NCBI GenBank assembly: GCA_019409045.1
Contig: DXVG01000079.1
Coordinates: 1-7,718 of the forward strand
DNA length: 7,718 nt
Direction of reading: 5' to 3'
Source: Clostridiales bacterium
GTDB lineage: Bacteria; Bacillota; Clostridia; Christensenellales; Aristaeellaceae
Part shown: piece by piece, positions 5,588 to 7,718 of the stretch
Layout of the letters: each line of letters begins with the position of its first letter
Position numbering within the stretch: position 1 is the stretch's first letter
The notes under the pieces: generated by a model
The model's database searches: none
The model's input: only the letters and a program-made list of their open reading frames with translations
Told to the model about the DNA's origin: nothing
Position numbers and translations under genes: made by a program

Positions 5588-7487
5588 CCATTCCAAGTCG
5601 CAGAAGATCGCGTTTGTCGCGCTGCTGATCGCGGCGGTGGCGCTCATCGCCGGCGGCGTCTTCGGCATTGTCAACCGCACAAGCGCCTCGGGTGAGCAGA
5701 TGCTCAGCGACATGCGCCTCACCGCGCTTCTGACCACCGCCGGCGAAGGCTCCAAGGAAGCCCTCGTCGAGGCCGAGGTGGAGGCTGCGCGCGCGGCTGC
5801 CCGCGAGGCGGGCGGCGGCCTGTCCGAGATCCGCGAGGCCGTGGAAGCGGCCGAGGCCGAGGCCAGGGAGCGCGTGGCAAACCTGACCATCGAGGTCGAT
5901 CTGGACAGCGTGGATACCTCCGAGCTCATCCCCGCCGTGGACGCGATGCTCACGGCGCAGCGCGAACTGGGCGCGCAGACCGACGCGGACGAGGCCGCCT
6001 ACATCGAAATGATGCTCGCGCAGGCCCCCGCCGAGGATACGACGGCTGAAGAGGAGCTCCTCGAGGCCGCCCCCGCCGACGCGGAAGCCGCCATGGACAT
6101 GGACATGTCCGAGGACGAGCTGATGCTCGAGGAGGAAGAGCCGGAAGTGGACATGTCCGGCTTCGTGGCCACCGAGGAGATGAACGCCCTCTCCGCCGTG
6201 GTGGATGAAAAGTACGCCGAGCTCAGCGCGGCCCTGCAGGGCGTGTCCCCCGATTTGTCCGACGCGGCGCTTGAGACGCTCAAGCCCACCATCGAATCGC
6301 TGCTGTATCAGCGCGGCGATACCTATGAAACGCAGTACGACCGCCTGAGCGCCTACGGAAACGCGGGCTTTACCTCCTGGATCACCCGCTACGGCGACGA
6401 CCTGGTCACCGTGGGCGTGGCGCTGCTGCTGGTGGCGGTCATGATCTTCTTTGCCAAGCCGCTTCTCAAGGCGCTGGGCGTTCCGCGCATGATCATCACC
6501 TGCTTCTTCATGCTCCTGTGCGTGCTGGCGGTGATCTACGACCTGTCTTTGACCACGCTTCTTTCCAACACCGTGGTGCGCATGGCGATGAACAGCGTGC
6601 TGGTGCTGGCGATGCTGCCGGGCATACAGTGCGGCATCGGCCTGAACCTCGGCCTTCCGTTGGGCATCGTGGGCGGCCTGCTGGGCGGGCTTCTGTGCAT
6701 CGAGTTTGGCTACTCGGGCTGGCCGGGCTTCCTGTTCGCCATCGTGGTCGGCTGCCTGATCGCGGCGCTGGTGGGCATGGCCTACGGCGCGCTGCTCAAC
6801 CGCCTCAAGGGAAGCGAGATGTCGGTCACGACCTATGTGGGCTACTCGGTCATCTCCCTGATGTGCATCGCGTGGCTTTTGCTCCCCTTCCAGTCCGACA
6901 AGCTGCGCTGGCCGCTGGGCCGCGGCCTGCGCGCGACGCTTACGCTGGACGGCGCGTACCGCCACATACTCAACGACTTCCTCGCCTTTGACATCGGCTC
7001 GTTCACGGTGCCTACGGGCCTGATACTCTTCATGGCGCTGTGCTGCTTCCTGATGTGGACGTTCAGCCGCTCCAAGACCGGCATCGCCATGCAGGCTGTG
7101 GGCAACAACCCGCGCTTTGCCGAGGCCACGGGCATCTCGGTCAACAAAATGCGCATCATCGGCACCACGCTCTCGACCATGCTGGGCGCAGTGGGCATCA
7201 TCGTCTACAGCCAGAGCTACGGCTTCATGCAGCTGTACACCGCCCCGCGCCAGATGGGCTTCATCGCGGCCTCGGCCATCCTCATCGGCGGCGCGAGCGT
7301 GTCGCGCGCAAAGATCAGCCACGTCATCATCGGCGCGTTCCTGTTCCAGGGCGTGCTGACGCTGGGCATGCCGGTGGCCAACGCACTGGTCCCCCAGTCG
7401 ACGATCTCCGAGACCATGCGCATACTGATCTCCAACGGCATCATACTCTATGCGCTGACCAAGGCGGGAGGTGCTTCGCGTGGCTAA
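5580..7487 (+). CDS. ABC permease (BPD_transp_2 type) with a large acidic extracytoplasmic insertion
   Basis: 635 aa, nearly twice the usual 300-360 of RbsC/YufP-type permeases. One helix (8-31) is followed by about 235 non-membrane residues (35-270), then roughly ten membrane segments (274 to 627). The family core is clear: MLPGIQCGIGLNLGLPLGI (345-363) and the coupling-loop region GNNPRFAEATGISVNKMRII (508-527). The insertion has an Ala/Glu-rich helical part (58-100, coiled-coil-like), an acidic Asp/Glu/Met low-complexity part (135-195), and another helical part (200-245). It contains no cysteine. A short N-terminus with positive charges, then one helix, places the insertion outside the cell by the positive-inside rule. 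The ATG at 5580 overlaps the ATPase end by 8 nt; GGGAGG at 5563-5568 is 11 nt away, with GAAGG closer. It should pair with the next permease to form the channel. The substrate is unknown. Confidence 0.93.
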   Translation: MNSHSKSQKIAFVALLIAAVALIAGGVFGIVNRTSASGEQMLSDMRLTALLTTAGEGSKEALVEAEVEAARAAAREAGGGLSEIREAVEAAEAEARERVANLTIEVDLDSVDTSELIPAVDAMLTAQRELGAQTDADEAAYIEMMLAQAPAEDTTAEEELLEAAPADAEAAMDMDMSEDELMLEEEEPEVDMSGFVATEEMNALSAVVDEKYAELSAALQGVSPDLSDAALETLKPTIESLLYQRGDTYETQYDRLSAYGNAGFTSWITRYGDDLVTVGVALLLVAVMIFFAKPLLKALGVPRMIITCFFMLLCVLAVIYDLSLTTLLSNTVVRMAMNSVLVLAMLPGIQCGIGLNLGLPLGIVGGLLGGLLCIEFGYSGWPGFLFAIVVGCLIAALVGMAYGALLNRLKGSEMSVTTYVGYSVISLMCIAWLLLPFQSDKLRWPLGRGLRATLTLDGAYRHILNDFLAFDIGSFTVPTGLILFMALCCFLMWTFSRSKTGIAMQAVGNNPRFAEATGISVNKMRIIGTTLSTMLGAVGIIVYSQSYGFMQLYTAPRQMGFIAASAILIGGASVSRAKISHVIIGAFLFQGVLTLGMPVANALVPQSTISETMRILISNGIILYALTKAGGASRG

Positions 7488-7718
7488 CAAACGTTCGATC
7501 GGCGAGTGGGTGCGTCAAAACATCGTCACCGTCATCTTCATCATCCTCTGCGCGGTCTGCTTCATCCTTTCGGGTGAAACGCCCGCCTACGTGGCCATGG
7601 AGCTGGTCAACCGTCTGGCGCGCAACGCCTTCATCGTGTTGTCGCTGATCATCCCCATCGTCGCCGGCATGGGCATCAACTTCGCCATCACCATCGGCGC
7701 GATGGCGGCGCAGATCGC
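7480..7718 (+). CDS. Second ABC permease (BPD_transp_2 type), 5' part, runs off the window
   Basis: The frame opens with GTG at 7480 and stays open to the end of the window, about 79 codons. GGGAGG at 7466-7471 sits 8 nt before the GTG, and the start overlaps the previous gene's end by 8 nt. The translation begins MANKRSIGEWVRQN, followed by a membrane helix (about 14-32), a short outer loop, then a conserved block, RNAFIVLSLIIPIVAGMG, with INFAITIGA after it. That block parallels MLPGIQCGIGLNLGLPLGI in the first permease, so the two are paralogous halves of the channel. Unlike the first permease it has no insertion after helix 1: the loop there is only about 15 residues. The 3' end is missing. 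Confidence 0.9.
   Translation, partial: MANKRSIGEWVRQNIVTVIFIILCAVCFILSGETPAYVAMELVNRLARNAFIVLSLIIPIVAGMGINFAITIGAMAAQI

Noticed and set aside
3863..5953. A 696-codon minus-strand open frame opposite the ATPase and parts of its neighbours
   Set aside because: It crosses gene boundaries, has biased low-complexity composition and no recognisable motifs, while the + strand encodes complete Walker and signature motifs.
5556..7490. A 644-codon open frame on the minus strand opposite the first permease
   Set aside because: It is a shadow of the permease codons in high-GC DNA: rich in His, Arg, Ala and Gly with no domain, no ribosome site at its start, and the + strand frame has clear family motifs.
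7040..7648. A 202-codon + strand open frame spanning the permease junction
   Set aside because: It is out of frame with both permeases, is rich in Arg, His and Ser, and has no membrane segments; the real frames at this junction are supported by motifs and a ribosome site.

Overview
The window is high-GC DNA from what is most likely a member of class Clostridia. The best evidence is the SCIFF ranthipeptide pair at the left edge (scfA tail plus scfB), a lineage marker of Clostridia, together with strong AGGAGG-type ribosome sites and a clean TTGCAA-17-TATAAT promoter. GTG and TTG starts are used beside ATG. No tRNA, rRNA, CRISPR array, insertion sequence or phage gene was seen.

Region 1 (1-1520, + strand) holds the last 12 codons of scfA, a hairpin that could act as a partial terminator, the complete radical SAM/SPASM maturase scfB, and a strong intrinsic terminator. 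Region 2 (1531-2436, - strand) is a complete M19 membrane-dipeptidase-type zinc peptidase that converges on scfB. Region 3 (2437-2736) is a divergent control region. It holds a probable promoter for the peptidase, a strong promoter for the transporter, and two palindromes of the form TTTTGC-NN-GCAAAA with centres 73 bp apart, the second overlapping the transporter -35 box.

Region 4 (2737 to the right edge, + strand) is an ABC uptake operon: a DUF3798-type extracytoplasmic binding protein, a GC-rich hairpin without a U-tract, a tandem-domain ATPase, a first permease, and the start of a second permease that runs off the window. The last three genes are joined by two 8-nt overlaps. The layout resembles the BmpA/NupABC (YufNOPQ) and ribose-type importers: solute binding protein, double ATPase and two different BPD_transp_2-type permeases. 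The substrate cannot be read from sequence. The divergent dipeptidase hints at, but does not show, a link to peptide-derived compounds.

The most unusual points are the first permease, which carries about 235 extra residues between its first and second membrane helices, including a very acidic stretch, and a binding protein with an ordinary signal peptidase I site but no lipobox. Together they suggest that the permease's outer domain might dock or hold a binding protein that has no lipid anchor. The ATPase is also asymmetric, with one composite ATP site that looks intact and one that looks degenerate.
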